From positions 1 to 64,000 of the forward strand of contig SKUB01000129.1 in the NCBI GenBank assembly GCA_007122315.1: 64,000 nucleotides of DNA. Reading direction: 5' to 3'. The notes under the pieces were generated by a model. The model worked only from the letters and a program-made list of their open reading frames with translations, was not told where the DNA came from and did no database searches. This stretch comes from Pseudomonadales bacterium. Lineage in GTDB: Bacteria; Pseudomonadota; Gammaproteobacteria; Pseudomonadales; Azotimanducaceae. How positions within the stretch are numbered: the first letter of the stretch is position 1; every line of letters begins with the position of its first letter. The translations under genes and the position numbers were made by a program. Positions 11,044-20,387 of this stretch are shown piece by piece.

Positions 11044-13125
11044 ATGAACCGGAACCGCCCAGCCCCAGCTCCGCCCGCCGGACTCGGTGATCCGGTTCAG
11101 CGCCTGCGCGGTGTTGGTGGGGCACTCGCCGAACGGCTCGCCCGCCTCGAGATCCACCGCATCCAGGACCTGCTGTTTCATCTGCCCGCACGCTACGAGG
11201 ACCGCACACGCCTGACGCCCATCGGCAGCCTGCGTCCGGGTACCAGTGCCGTCATCGAAGGCACCATTCTGGCCGCGGACGTGGTGTTCGGTCGCCGTCG
11301 CAGTTTCCTGTGCCGGGTGCAGGACGGCAGCGGCACCCTGTCGCTGCGCCTGTTTCACTTCTCGCCGGCCCAGCGCGCGCAGCTGAAACCCGGCGCGCGC
11401 GTCCGCTGCTACGGCGAGGCCCGCAGCGGCGCCACCGGCCTCGAACTCTACCATCCGGAGTACCGGGTGCTCGGCGATCAGGCGCCATCGCTGCCGGATC
11501 GGCTGACGCCGGTGTATCCGGTCACCGAAGGTATCAGCCAGCAGCGGGTGCGCAGCCTCTGCGGTCAGGCGCTGGCGATGCTGCGCAGGCAGCCGAAGGT
11601 CTTCGAGCCTGACATCGTCGCCGCCCTCGAACTGCTGCACGGCCCGACGCCGGATATCTCCCTGGCGGCGTTGGAATCCGGCCGCCACCCTGCGCAGCAG
11701 CGACTCGCCATCGACGAGCTGCTCGCCCATCAACTGTCCCTGCTCCAGGCCCGCCGGCGCGTCCGCAGTCAGCCGGCACCCGTGCTCGAGGCACGCGGGG
11801 ATCTGCTGGAGCGGTTTCGGGCCGGGCTGCCCTTTCCGCTGACCGCGGCCCAGAATCGGGTCATCGGCGAGATCGCCACGGACCTGGCCGCCGGCGCGCC
11901 CATGCTGCGCCTGCTGCAGGGCGACGTCGGCTCCGGCAAGACCGTGATCGCTGCCGCCGCCGCACTGATCACCGCCGGCAGCGGAGCCCAGAGCGCACTC
12001 ATGGCACCCACAGAGCTGCTGGCCGAACAGCATGCCCGCACCCTGATCGAGTGGCTGCAACCCCTGGGTCTGGAGGTGGCATTGCTCACCGGGCGACAGC
12101 GCGCCGCCCAGAGGCGCGCGGAGGAAGCCCGAGTCGCTTCGGGCCAGGCCATCCTGGTAATCGGGACCCATGCCCTGTTCCAGGGTGACGTCAGCTTCCA
12201 CGATCTCGCGCTGGTGATCATCGACGAGCAGCACCGCTTCGGCGTCCATCAGCGTCTCGCCCTGCGTGCCAAGGGCGAACAGGGCAGCGTGCCGGGCGAG
12301 CGCGTTCCCCACCAGCTGGTCATGACCGCGACTCCGATTCCCCGCACCCTCGCCATGAGTGCCTATGCCGATCTCGAGCTGTCGGTGCTCGATGAGCTGC
12401 CGCCGGGGCGCACCCCGGTCAGCACGGTGGTGGTGGGCCAGGAGCGGCGCTTCGACGTGATCGAGCGGGTCAGTGCGGCCTGTCGCGCGGGCCGTCAGGC
12501 TTACTGGGTCTGCACCCTGATCGAGGAATCCGAGGCGCTGGAGGCGCAGGCTGCCGAGGACACTGCGCAGCTGCTCGGTGAGGAGCTCACGGATCTCCGC
12601 ATCGGCCTGGTTCATGGTCGCCTGAAGGGCGAGGAGAAGGCCCGGGTGATGGCCGCATTCGAGGCCGGCGAGGTGGACCTGCTGGTGGCCACTACGGTCA
12701 TCGAAGTGGGCGTGAACGTCCCCAACGCCTCCCTGATGGTGATCGAGAACGCTGAACGGCTCGGGCTCGCTCAATTGCACCAGCTGCGCGGCCGGGTCGG
12801 TCGCGGCGCCACCGAGAGCCACTGCGTGCTGCTCTACCAGCCGCCCCTGTCCCAGACCGGCCGTGAACGGCTGAAGGTGATGCGGGAAAGCACCGATGGC
12901 TTCGTGATTGCGGAGAAGGATCTGGAACTGCGCGGGCCAGGCGAACTGCTGGGCACGCGCCAGACCGGTCTCGTGGATCTCCGGGTGGCCGATCTCGCCC
13001 GGGACCGGGACCTCCTGCCGGAGGTCCAGGCCCGGGCTCAGGCATTGCTCGAACGGGATCCGGAACAGGCCGCGCGCATCATCGAACGCTGGCTCGGCAG
13101 CCGCGCCCGCTACGCCCACGCCTGA
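11044..13125 (+). CDS. recG: ATP-dependent DNA helicase RecG
   Basis: Branch-migrating helicase that remodels stalled forks and Holliday junctions. The 693-residue protein has the N-terminal wedge/OB domain (about 1-240) and two helicase domains with Walker A GDVGSGKT, the DEQH box in IIDEQHRFG, motif III TATPIPRT and motif VI QLRGRVGRG. The length is normal. A GTG at 11026 is in frame, but the ATG at 11044 gives the usual N-terminus. It sits in the gmk-rpoZ-spoT-recG neighbourhood common in gammaproteobacteria. Confidence 0.96.
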   Translation: MNRNRPAPAPPAGLGDPVQRLRGVGGALAERLARLEIHRIQDLLFHLPARYEDRTRLTPIGSLRPGTSAVIEGTILAADVVFGRRRSFLCRVQDGSGTLSLRLFHFSPAQRAQLKPGARVRCYGEARSGATGLELYHPEYRVLGDQAPSLPDRLTPVYPVTEGISQQRVRSLCGQALAMLRRQPKVFEPDIVAALELLHGPTPDISLAALESGRHPAQQRLAIDELLAHQLSLLQARRRVRSQPAPVLEARGDLLERFRAGLPFPLTAAQNRVIGEIATDLAAGAPMLRLLQGDVGSGKTVIAAAAALITAGSGAQSALMAPTELLAEQHARTLIEWLQPLGLEVALLTGRQRAAQRRAEEARVASGQAILVIGTHALFQGDVSFHDLALVIIDEQHRFGVHQRLALRAKGEQGSVPGERVPHQLVMTATPIPRTLAMSAYADLELSVLDELPPGRTPVSTVVVGQERRFDVIERVSAACRAGRQAYWVCTLIEESEALEAQAAEDTAQLLGEELTDLRIGLVHGRLKGEEKARVMAAFEAGEVDLLVATTVIEVGVNVPNASLMVIENAERLGLAQLHQLRGRVGRGATESHCVLLYQPPLSQTGRERLKVMRESTDGFVIAEKDLELRGPGELLGTRQTGLVDLRVADLARDRDLLPEVQARAQALLERDPEQAARIIERWLGSRARYAHA

Positions 13126-13141
13126 AGCCATTCCTGGCCCA

Positions 13142-14431
13142 CTAGGCTGCGGACGTCGGGACCTTCTCGTCCTCGTTGTCCACGGTCGCGTTCATGTCGT
13201 TGAAGCGTTCCATATCCATCTTGCCTTCGCTGCGACCGACCACCACCGCAACCATGCCGTCACCAGCCACGTTCACCGCCGTACGCATCATGTCCAGCAG
13301 GCGATCGACACCGATGATGAGCATGATGCCTTCCACAGGCAGCCCCACCTGCTGCAGCACCATGGTCAGCATGATCAGGCCTACCCCGGGCACACCGGCC
13401 GTGCCTATGGATGCCATGGTCGCGGTCAGGATGACCATCAGGTATTCCGCCAGGCCCAGGTCGATGCCGTAGTACTCGGCGATGAACACCGTTGCGACGC
13501 CCTGCATGATCGCGGTGCCGTCCATGTTGATGGTGGCGCCGAGGGGTACGGTGAAGGAGCCGACTTCATTGCGCACGCCCAGCCGTGCCCGCACGGTCTC
13601 CAGCGTGACCGGCAGCGTCGCGCCGCTCGACGAGGTGGAGAACGCGACCAGCATGGGTTCCCGCATCTTCAGGAAGAAGGTCTTCGGTGAGACGCGACCG
13701 AGGATCATCAGCAGCGCCGGATGCACCAGACACAGATGCATGAGCAGCACGCCTGCCACCGTCAGGAAATAGGCAGCCAGCGTACCGATCTCGCCCCAGC
13801 CCATAGTCGCGAACAGCGTCGCCATCAGGCAGAACACGCCGTAGGGCGCAAGCCAGATCAGAATCGTGACCAGACGCATGATGACGCTGTTGAAGTCCTC
13901 GAAGACACTCTTGATGCGCGCGCCCGCCGAACCTGCCCGGGCGACGGCGAATCCCAGCAGCAGTGCGAAGATGATGATCTGCAGCATCGACCCTTCCGCC
14001 ATCGCCTCCACCGGATTGGTGGGGAAGATGCCGATGATCACTTCCTTGAGACTCGGCGGCGTCTGGGCCTCGAACTCGACGTCGATGCCGGCATCTACGC
14101 TGCGACCGGGACGCACGATCAGGGCGGTCACCAACGCCAGGGTGATGGCGCTGGCCGTGGTGAAAAGGTACAGAGCAAGAGTCTTACCGCCCAGACGCCC
14201 GAGTGCGGCACCGTCACTGAGATTGCTGGCGCCGCAGACCAGGGACACCAGCACCAGCGGAACCACCAGCAGCTGCAGGGACGCGATGAAGATGCGCCCA
14301 CCCACGTCGAGCAGGCCATCGATGACGAGAACGCGGAAGTAGCCTTCGGGGTCGAGACCCAACGCGTGGACGATGGATCCGAGCACGAACCCGGCGACCA
14401 TGCCGGTGAGGATACGGGCAGTGAGGCTCAT
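13142..14431 (-). CDS. SLC1/DAACS-family dicarboxylate or amino acid:cation symporter
   Basis: Inner-membrane Na+/H+-coupled uptake carrier of the GltP/DctA family. The 429-residue protein has about eight membrane segments and the family motifs SSSSGATLP (serine-rich hairpin), NMDGTAI (cation/substrate site), ASIGTAGVPG and DRLLDMMRTAVNV. The binding-site Asp/Arg pattern DRLLDMMRT suggests an acidic substrate such as glutamate, aspartate or a C4-dicarboxylate, which I infer rather than see. The C-terminus is acidic. Phased 15-nt repeats lie 62-121 bases upstream of its ATG and could be regulatory. It ends 16 bases from the convergent recG stop. Confidence 0.9.
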   Translation of the reverse strand: MSLTARILTGMVAGFVLGSIVHALGLDPEGYFRVLVIDGLLDVGGRIFIASLQLLVVPLVLVSLVCGASNLSDGAALGRLGGKTLALYLFTTASAITLALVTALIVRPGRSVDAGIDVEFEAQTPPSLKEVIIGIFPTNPVEAMAEGSMLQIIIFALLLGFAVARAGSAGARIKSVFEDFNSVIMRLVTILIWLAPYGVFCLMATLFATMGWGEIGTLAAYFLTVAGVLLMHLCLVHPALLMILGRVSPKTFFLKMREPMLVAFSTSSSGATLPVTLETVRARLGVRNEVGSFTVPLGATINMDGTAIMQGVATVFIAEYYGIDLGLAEYLMVILTATMASIGTAGVPGVGLIMLTMVLQQVGLPVEGIMLIIGVDRLLDMMRTAVNVAGDGMVAVVVGRSEGKMDMERFNDMNATVDNEDEKVPTSAA

Positions 14432-14492
14432 GAGACTTCCGTGCCGGGGAAAGACGCTAAGCTAGCGGTCACGGCCGAAGATCGCAATTCAC

Positions 14493-14552
14493 GCGTCCGA
14501 CCGGGTCGCGTCCGACCGGGTCGCGCTCGACCGGGTCGCGCCCGACCTGATC
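14493..14552. repeat. Four tandem 15-nt repeats upstream of the SLC1 transporter gene
   Basis: Four head-to-tail units of 15 bases lie at 14493-14507, 14508-14522, 14523-14537 and 14538-14552. The first two are identical (GCGTCCGACCGGGTC), the third has two changes and the fourth is more diverged. Each contains the odd-length palindrome CGACC-G-GGTCG, degenerate in the last. They lie between the rubredoxin stop and the transporter start, both on the minus strand. They may be a regulator-binding array or a simple slippage repeat. Confidence 0.85.
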
Positions 14553-14575
14553 GCCTCCAGTACGGAATCCCCCGT

Positions 14576-14743
14576 TCAACCGACTTCGATCATCTCGAAG
14601 TCTTCCTTGCCGACCCCACACTCCGGACAGACGAAATCATCCGGCACGTCCTCCCAGGCCGTTCCGGGCGCAATACCTTCGTCCTCGTAGCCTTCAGCCT
14701 CATCATAGATCCAGCCGCAGACGATGCATTGCCACTTCTTCAT
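14576..14743 (-). CDS. rubA: Rubredoxin
   Basis: Small one-electron carrier with a single iron bound by four cysteines. The 55-residue protein reads [15 protein letters not shown]...[17 protein letters not shown], with both CxxC pairs (CIVCG and CPECG) and the FVCPECG hallmark. Its length is typical and it is intact. In Pseudomonas, rubredoxin genes lie near ubiC/ubiA, as here, where they serve alkane or sterol-type oxygenases or an oxidative-stress reductase; the partner here is not in the window. It is divergent from ubiC, with 127 bases between the starts. Confidence 0.93.
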   Translation of the reverse strand: MKKWQCIVCGWIYDEAEGYEDEGIAPGTAWEDVPDDFVCPECGVGKEDFEMIEVG

Positions 14744-14870
14744 GCCTGACTCCGGGAGCGGTTGCGAAGGCGCTGTAAACTACTGATCGATCCCGCGGAA
14801 ATCAATCGTGCGGGCGGCAGCGGCCGCAGGGATTGCCATCGGTCCGGGCATCGCGCAAAGTGCGCCCGCC

Positions 14871-15398
14871 ATGAGTCTTACGCCCCTCCCGACCACCCCC
14901 TACGCGCTGTTCGCGCTCCTGCACGGACAGTGCGCCGGCGACGACGACCTGCTGTTGCTGCGCAGCGAAGGCTCGATGACGCGCGCGCTGGCGCGGCGCT
15001 TCGGTCCTGTCCGCGTGGAGCGCAGCAGCGAAGGCCTCGTGGTGCCGAGGCCCGGCGAGGCTCGCCTGCTGGACAGGCGGCAACGCGGGGGCTTCTGGTG
15101 CCGGGAAATCAAACTCTTCGCTGGTGGCCGGGTGCGGCTCGAAGGACGCACGCTGGCGCCACCGGATGCCGTTCGGCTGCAGCGCGACCTGCGTCGGCTC
15201 GGGGACCGGCCGCTGATGGACCTCCTGTTCCGGAACGATCGTCTGCGCCCCGACGTGCAGCGGGAGCTGCGCCTGTTCGGGAGTGACCGGCGCGGCAGCC
15301 TCGTCCGCGGCACGCTGTTCCGCATCCGGAATGAGCCGCTGCTGCTGCTGGAATCGCTGCGTGGGCTAGACTCACAGACAAGCGACCTCTGCCGATAG
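14871..15398 (+). CDS. ubiC: Chorismate pyruvate-lyase
   Basis: Converts chorismate to 4-hydroxybenzoate and pyruvate, the first committed step of ubiquinone synthesis. The 175-residue protein contains the core REIKLFAGG with the substrate-contacting Arg, the GRTLAP segment and LGDRPLMDLLF. A GTG at 14808 is in frame, but the ATG at 14871 fits the family length of about 165-180. ubiA starts 17 bases after the stop, so ubiC-ubiA form an operon and feed one another. Overall similarity in this family is low, so the call rests on these short motifs and on the neighbour. Confidence 0.87.
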   Translation: MSLTPLPTTPYALFALLHGQCAGDDDLLLLRSEGSMTRALARRFGPVRVERSSEGLVVPRPGEARLLDRRQRGGFWCREIKLFAGGRVRLEGRTLAPPDAVRLQRDLRRLGDRPLMDLLFRNDRLRPDVQRELRLFGSDRRGSLVRGTLFRIRNEPLLLLESLRGLDSQTSDLCR

Positions 15399-15415
15399 CG
15401 GACCTCTGCCCGAGT

Positions 15416-16297
15416 ATGGATTCGACCTTCGAACGTATGCGCGACCGGATGCCCGTCTGGCTCGAGATCACCCGTCTCGATCGGCCTGTGGGCATCGGCC
15501 TGCTGCTCTGGCCCACCCTGTGGGCCCTGTGGGTCGCCGCCGATGGCGTCCCGAGCATCGCCAACCTGGTGATTTTCACCCTCGGCGTGGTGCTCACCCG
15601 TTCTGCCGGCTGTGTGATCAACGACTGGGCCGACCGCGATTTCGACGGTCACGTGGCGCGCACCAAGGGCCGACCGCTGCCTGAAGGCCGCATTCGCAGC
15701 CGCGAAGCCCTCACCCTGGCTGCCGCGCTGGTCCTGGTGGCATTCGTGCTGGTGCTGTTCACCAATCTGCTGACCATTCTGCTGGCCCCGGTCGCCGTCG
15801 CCCTGGCAGCGCTGTACCCGTTCATGAAGCGCATGACCCATCTACCGCAGCTGTTTCTCGGCGCCGCGTTCTCCTGGGCCATCATCATGGCGTTCGCCGC
15901 CGAGACGGGCTCCGTACCGGAGCTGGCGTGGCTGCTGTTCGTCGCCAATCTGATGTGGACCGTCGCCTACGACACGGAGTACGCCATGGTGGATCGGCCC
16001 TGGGATCTGAAGGTGGGAATCAAGTCCACAGCGATCCTGTTCGGGGACCTCGACCGGCTCATGATCGGCATCCTGCAGCTCGGATTCCTGTTCTCGCTGC
16101 TCCTGCTCGGCGATCGGCTCGAGTACGGCTGGATCTACATGCTGGGCGTTGCGGCTGCCGCGGCCGTGTGTGCCTGGCAGCAGTGGCTGATACGCGGCCG
16201 CGATCTCGATGCCTGCTTCCGCGCGTTCAAGAGCAACAATGCGGTGGGTATCCTGGTTCTGGTCGGCATCATCGCGGACCGGGCGCTGGCCGCATGA
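15416..16297 (+). CDS. ubiA: 4-hydroxybenzoate polyprenyltransferase
   Basis: Integral inner-membrane enzyme that attaches the polyprenyl tail to 4-hydroxybenzoate. The 293-residue protein has eight to nine membrane segments and both Asp-rich Mg/diphosphate motifs, NDWADRDFD and DTEYAMVDRPWDLKVGIKS (quoted for position; key residues DxxxD). The start ATG at 15416 is 17 bases from ubiC. Product feeds the ubiquinone ring-modification enzymes, which are elsewhere. Convergent with uvrD. Confidence 0.95.
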   Translation: MDSTFERMRDRMPVWLEITRLDRPVGIGLLLWPTLWALWVAADGVPSIANLVIFTLGVVLTRSAGCVINDWADRDFDGHVARTKGRPLPEGRIRSREALTLAAALVLVAFVLVLFTNLLTILLAPVAVALAALYPFMKRMTHLPQLFLGAAFSWAIIMAFAAETGSVPELAWLLFVANLMWTVAYDTEYAMVDRPWDLKVGIKSTAILFGDLDRLMIGILQLGFLFSLLLLGDRLEYGWIYMLGVAAAAAVCAWQQWLIRGRDLDACFRAFKSNNAVGILVLVGIIADRALAA

Positions 16298-16336
16298 AAC
16301 CCTGGCGCAGTCGGCCCGGCGGGAGGCCGTCGGCCT

Positions 16337-18505
16337 TCAGTCGATGACTTGGAGGCTGGCCATGCCGAGGATGAGCCACTTCGCCCCCACGGCATCGAAA
16401 TTGACGTGCACCCGCGCGCGCTGACCCTCACCCTCGCTCTCGATCACCACGCCCTCGCCGAAAGTGGGATGGCTCACCCGGGCGCCCAGCGCCATGCCCG
16501 TATCCGCAGCGGCGGGGGTGCCTACAGGACGGGTCACGGACGCGCTCAGGCGGACTTCCTCGAGCAGCTTCGACGGAATCTCCCGAAGAAAGCGGGACGG
16601 ACGATTGTAGCTGTCGGTTCCATGCAGCCTGCGACTTTCCGCGAACGTCAGGTACAGCTCCCGCATGGCCCTGGTGATGCCCACGTAACACAGGCGCCGC
16701 TCCTCCTCGAGACCGCCCGGCGTCTCCATGGCCATACGGTGCGGGAAAAGGCCCTCCTCGACTCCGGCAAGGAAGACCAGCGGAAACTCGAGGCCCTTCG
16801 CCGAATGCAGCGTCATGAGCTGCACGGCTTCGCCCGCATTGGCAGCCTGTGCATCTCCCGCTTCCAGCGCGGCCAGGTTCAGGAACTCCTCCAGCAGCCG
16901 CCGCTCCGACAGCGTCTCGTCGCCGTCCTCGTCCACAGGCAGCACCAGCTCGCCCGTGAACTGCCGCGCGGCGGTGACCAGTTCGTCCAGATTCTCCCTG
17001 CGGGCGAGACCGCGCTCACCTTTCTCGCGGCCGTGAAACTCGTACAGCCCCGATACCTGTATGACATGCTCCGTGAGTTCGTGGAGGCTCATGCCTGAGG
17101 TGCCTTCATCAAGCTCGTCGATAAGATCGATGAAACCCTTCAGGGCACGACCACCCCGGCCCCCATCCGCACTGGCAGCGACGGCAGCGCTCCACAGCGA
17201 GATGCCAGCCTCGCGGGCGTGGGCACGAATCGTATCCAGCGTCTTCTCGCCGATACCGCGGGTGGGTGTGTTCACCACGCGCTCGAAGGCAGCGTCCGCA
17301 TGGCGATTCGCCAGCAGGCGCATGTAGCCGAGCGCGTTGCGGATCTCCGCCCGCTCGAAGAAGCGGACGCCACCGTAGATCCGGTAGGGAATATCCAGCC
17401 GAAGCAGGGCCTCCTCGAGGTTGCGGGACTGGGCATTCGAGCGATAGAGAATGGCCGCCTCACTGGCGGCGCCGCCGCCCTCGAGCCACTCCTCGATGCG
17501 CTCGGCGATGAAACGCGCCTCATCGAGTTCGTTGTGCGCCGCATAGAGCCGAATGGGATCGCCACTGTCGCCGCTGGTCCACAGCTCCTTGCCGAGACGG
17601 TCCGCGTTGTGGGTGATGAGCGCATTCGCAGCCGCGAGGATGGTCCCTGTCGACCGGTAGTTCTGCTCCAGCCGCACCAGCTGGACGTCAGGGAAGTCCT
17701 TCTGAAAGCTGTGCAGATTTTCGATGCGGGCGCCGCGCCAGCCGTAAATGGACTGGTCGTCGTCTCCCACCACCATGACCTGCGCGGTGTCGCCTGCGAG
17801 CACGCGCAGCCACGCGTACTGCAGCGTGTTCGTGTCCTGGAACTCGTCCACCAGCAGATGCCGGAAGCGGCGCTGGTAGTGCTCGAGCAGGTCCCGGTTC
17901 TCGAGCCACAGCTCGTGACTGCGCAGGAGCAGCTCGGCGAAGTCCACCATGCCGCCACGTTCGGTGGCTTCCTCGTAGGCGGCATAGACCCGCAGCATGG
18001 TGGTCTCGAACAGGTCACCGTCGCTGCTCAGGTGGCGGGCCCGGCGCCCCTCTTCCTTCTGGCTGTTGATGTACCAGACGGCCTGCCGTGCCGGCCAGCG
18101 CTTCTCGTCCAGATCGAGGCTGCGCAGGATGCGCCGTACCAGCCGCTGTTGATCGTCTGCATCGAGAATCTGGAAGCCCTGCGGCAGACCGGCTTCCTGC
18201 CAGTGGTAGCGCAGCAGCCGATGAGCGATGCCATGGAAGGTACCGACCCACAGTTGCCCAACAGGCATGTCCAGCAGGGCCTCGGTGCGGTGGCGCATCT
18301 CAGCAGCCGCCTTGTTGGTGAAGGTCAGCGCCATCAGGCCATGCGGCGAAGCGCCCTCGGCCTCGATCAACCAGGCGATTCGATGCACCAGCACCCGGGT
18401 CTTGCCGGAACCGGCCCCGGCGAGCACCAGCAGGTGCCCCGGAGGCGCCGCGACTGCCTCCCGCTGAGCCGGGTTCAGACCCTCCAGAATGTGGGTCAGA
18501 TCCAT
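16337..18505 (-). CDS. uvrD: DNA helicase II UvrD
   Basis: 3'-to-5' SF1A helicase for nucleotide excision and mismatch repair. The 722-residue protein has Walker A AGAGSGKT, the DEFQDTN box, VGDDDQSIYGWRGA, the QNYRST motif IV region, TLHSAKGLEF and VGITRA. The C-terminal tail ends in a Tudor-like segment known to contact RNA polymerase. I chose ATG 18505 (MDLTHILEGLN), matching the E. coli N-terminus; an ATG 21 bases further upstream is also in frame. It follows glmS on the same strand. Confidence 0.95.
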   Translation of the reverse strand: MDLTHILEGLNPAQREAVAAPPGHLLVLAGAGSGKTRVLVHRIAWLIEAEGASPHGLMALTFTNKAAAEMRHRTEALLDMPVGQLWVGTFHGIAHRLLRYHWQEAGLPQGFQILDADDQQRLVRRILRSLDLDEKRWPARQAVWYINSQKEEGRRARHLSSDGDLFETTMLRVYAAYEEATERGGMVDFAELLLRSHELWLENRDLLEHYQRRFRHLLVDEFQDTNTLQYAWLRVLAGDTAQVMVVGDDDQSIYGWRGARIENLHSFQKDFPDVQLVRLEQNYRSTGTILAAANALITHNADRLGKELWTSGDSGDPIRLYAAHNELDEARFIAERIEEWLEGGGAASEAAILYRSNAQSRNLEEALLRLDIPYRIYGGVRFFERAEIRNALGYMRLLANRHADAAFERVVNTPTRGIGEKTLDTIRAHAREAGISLWSAAVAASADGGRGGRALKGFIDLIDELDEGTSGMSLHELTEHVIQVSGLYEFHGREKGERGLARRENLDELVTAARQFTGELVLPVDEDGDETLSERRLLEEFLNLAALEAGDAQAANAGEAVQLMTLHSAKGLEFPLVFLAGVEEGLFPHRMAMETPGGLEEERRLCYVGITRAMRELYLTFAESRRLHGTDSYNRPSRFLREIPSKLLEEVRLSASVTRPVGTPAAADTGMALGARVSHPTFGEGVVIESEGEGQRARVHVNFDAVGAKWLILGMASLQVID

Positions 18506-18539
18506 GTCTGCTTCCTGCGACCGCAATCGTCGGAGGTGA

Positions 18540-20372
18540 TCATTCCACCGTCACGGATTTGGCCAGGTTACGCGGCTGGTCGACATCGGTGCCGCGCAGG
18601 ACCGCAACATGATAGGCCAGCAGCTGCAGCGCGACGTTGTGGACCATGGGTGCGACGAACGCGTTCACCGCCGGCATCTGGATCACGGTCACGCCGGGAT
18701 CTTCACGGAAACTCACGGCCTCGTCCGCAAACACGAACAGCTGCCCACCACGCGCCCGGACCTCATGCAGATTGGACTGCAGCTTCTCGAGCAGGTCGTC
18801 GTTGGGCGCCACGGCGATCACCGGCATGTCCGCGTCCACCAGGGCGAGCGGACCGTGTTTGAGCTCCCCCGCCGGATAACCTTCGGCGTGGATGTAGGAG
18901 ATTTCCTTGAGCTTCAGGGCACCTTCGAGGGCGATGGGATAGAGCTCGCCGCGACCGAGAAACAGCGCATGGTGACGCTCCACGAACTGCTCCGCCAACT
19001 GCTCGATGCGCCCCTCGAGCCGAAGCGCGCGCTCGAGACTTGCCGGCAGGGCATGCAGGGCGGCGACGATCTCTGCTTCCTGATCAGCAGTCATCGGACC
19101 TCGACGACCGAGCAGGACGGCGAGCAGCAACAGATCCGTGAGCTGTGCCGTGAATGCCTTGGTGGAAGCCACGCCGATCTCGGGGCCGGCCTCGGTCATC
19201 AGTGCAAGGTCAGACTCCCGGACGATGCTGCTGGTGGGAACGTTGCACAGCGTGAGTGACGCCAGATAACCGCTGTCCTTTGCCAGACGCAATGCGGCCA
19301 GGGTATCGGCGGTCTCGCCGGACTGGGTGATGGTGACGAACAGCGAATCCGCCGCCACGGCCACGTCCCGATAGCGGTACTCGCTTGCGATCTCCACGTT
19401 GCAGGGCATGCGCGCGAGGGATTCGATCCAGTATCGCGCCACACAGGCCGCATAATAGCTGGAGCCACATGCGACGATGGTCACGGCACGGGTAGCGTCG
19501 AAAATCTCCCGCGCACGGAAGCCGAATGACGGCTCGAGCACGCGTTCGCTGGACAGGCGGCCTTCCAGCGTGGCGCGAACCACTTCGGGTTGTTGATGAA
19601 TCTCCTTCGCCATGTAGTGCCGGTAGTTGCCGCGTCCCGTGTCCTCGGCGCCCATCCGCACCCGCTCCACAGGACGCTGCACGGTGCCACCGTCGACGGT
19701 GAAGATCCGGTAACCGTCGCGAGTGACTTCGGCGAGATCGCCTTCCTCGAGGAACACGAACCGGTCCGTGACCGGGCGCAACGCCAGGACATCGGAGGCG
19801 ATGTAGTTCTCACCGATGCCGACGCCGAGCACCAGCGGGCTGCCACGCCGCGCCGCAACGAGACGATCGGGATGGTCGCGATGCACCACCCCGATCGCAT
19901 AGGCACCCCGCAGTTCCCCCAGTGCCAGACGCACCGCTTCGAGCAAATCACCGCAGGCACGATGATGATGATCGATCAGGTGCACCACCGTTTCGGTATC
20001 GGTCTCGGAGCTGAACTGATAACCAAGTTCAATGAGGCGCGCCCGCAACTCGTCATGATTCTCGATGATGCCGTTATGAACCAGCGCAACCGTATCCCCC
20101 GACATCTGCGGGTGGGCGTTGGCTTCGCTGGGTACGCCGTGGGTCGCCCAGCGGGTATGGGCGATGCCTGTGGTGCCGGTGGCCGGCGATTCGATGAGCG
20201 CCTCACGCAGCTGGACGACCTTGCCCACGGTGCGACGCCGGTCGATGCCTTCCGCCTCCCGGACGATGGCGACTCCGGCAGAGTCATAGCCGCGATACTC
20301 CAGGCGATCGAGCCCTTCGAGCAGGATTCCCGAGACCTGACGACGCGCCACCGCGCCCACGATGCCACACAT
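18540..20372 (-). CDS. glmS: Glutamine-fructose-6-phosphate aminotransferase
   Basis: Makes glucosamine-6-phosphate from fructose-6-P and glutamine, the entry to peptidoglycan and LPS amino sugars. The 610-residue protein starts MCGIVGA, so the nucleophile Cys is residue 2 after Met removal. An N-terminal Ntn glutaminase domain and two SIS sugar-isomerase domains (VACGSSYYA and the GRGELYPIALEGALKLKE region) follow. The C-terminus ends LAKSVTVE, as in known GlmS, close to the canonical attTn7 position, but no Tn7-like element is present. It is 15 bases after glmU, so they are co-transcribed. Confidence 0.97.
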   Translation of the reverse strand: MCGIVGAVARRQVSGILLEGLDRLEYRGYDSAGVAIVREAEGIDRRRTVGKVVQLREALIESPATGTTGIAHTRWATHGVPSEANAHPQMSGDTVALVHNGIIENHDELRARLIELGYQFSSETDTETVVHLIDHHHRACGDLLEAVRLALGELRGAYAIGVVHRDHPDRLVAARRGSPLVLGVGIGENYIASDVLALRPVTDRFVFLEEGDLAEVTRDGYRIFTVDGGTVQRPVERVRMGAEDTGRGNYRHYMAKEIHQQPEVVRATLEGRLSSERVLEPSFGFRAREIFDATRAVTIVACGSSYYAACVARYWIESLARMPCNVEIASEYRYRDVAVAADSLFVTITQSGETADTLAALRLAKDSGYLASLTLCNVPTSSIVRESDLALMTEAGPEIGVASTKAFTAQLTDLLLLAVLLGRRGPMTADQEAEIVAALHALPASLERALRLEGRIEQLAEQFVERHHALFLGRGELYPIALEGALKLKEISYIHAEGYPAGELKHGPLALVDADMPVIAVAPNDDLLEKLQSNLHEVRARGGQLFVFADEAVSFREDPGVTVIQMPAVNAFVAPMVHNVALQLLAYHVAVLRGTDVDQPRNLAKSVTVE

Positions 20373-20387
20373 GTTTTGGCGTACTCC

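Noticed and set aside
10984-13131. Long antisense open frame (over 700 codons) opposite recG
   Set aside because: recG is complete with all helicase motifs. Long antisense frames are expected in GC-rich coding DNA, and this one shows low-complexity composition with no recognisable domain.
14493-14552. Short-unit CRISPR
   Set aside because: Units are directly adjacent without spacers and only 15 bases long, and no cas genes are present.
18540-18560. Tn7-like insertion at the glmS 3' end
   Set aside because: The glmS end is intact and uvrD follows within 35 bases, with no transposon ends or tns genes.
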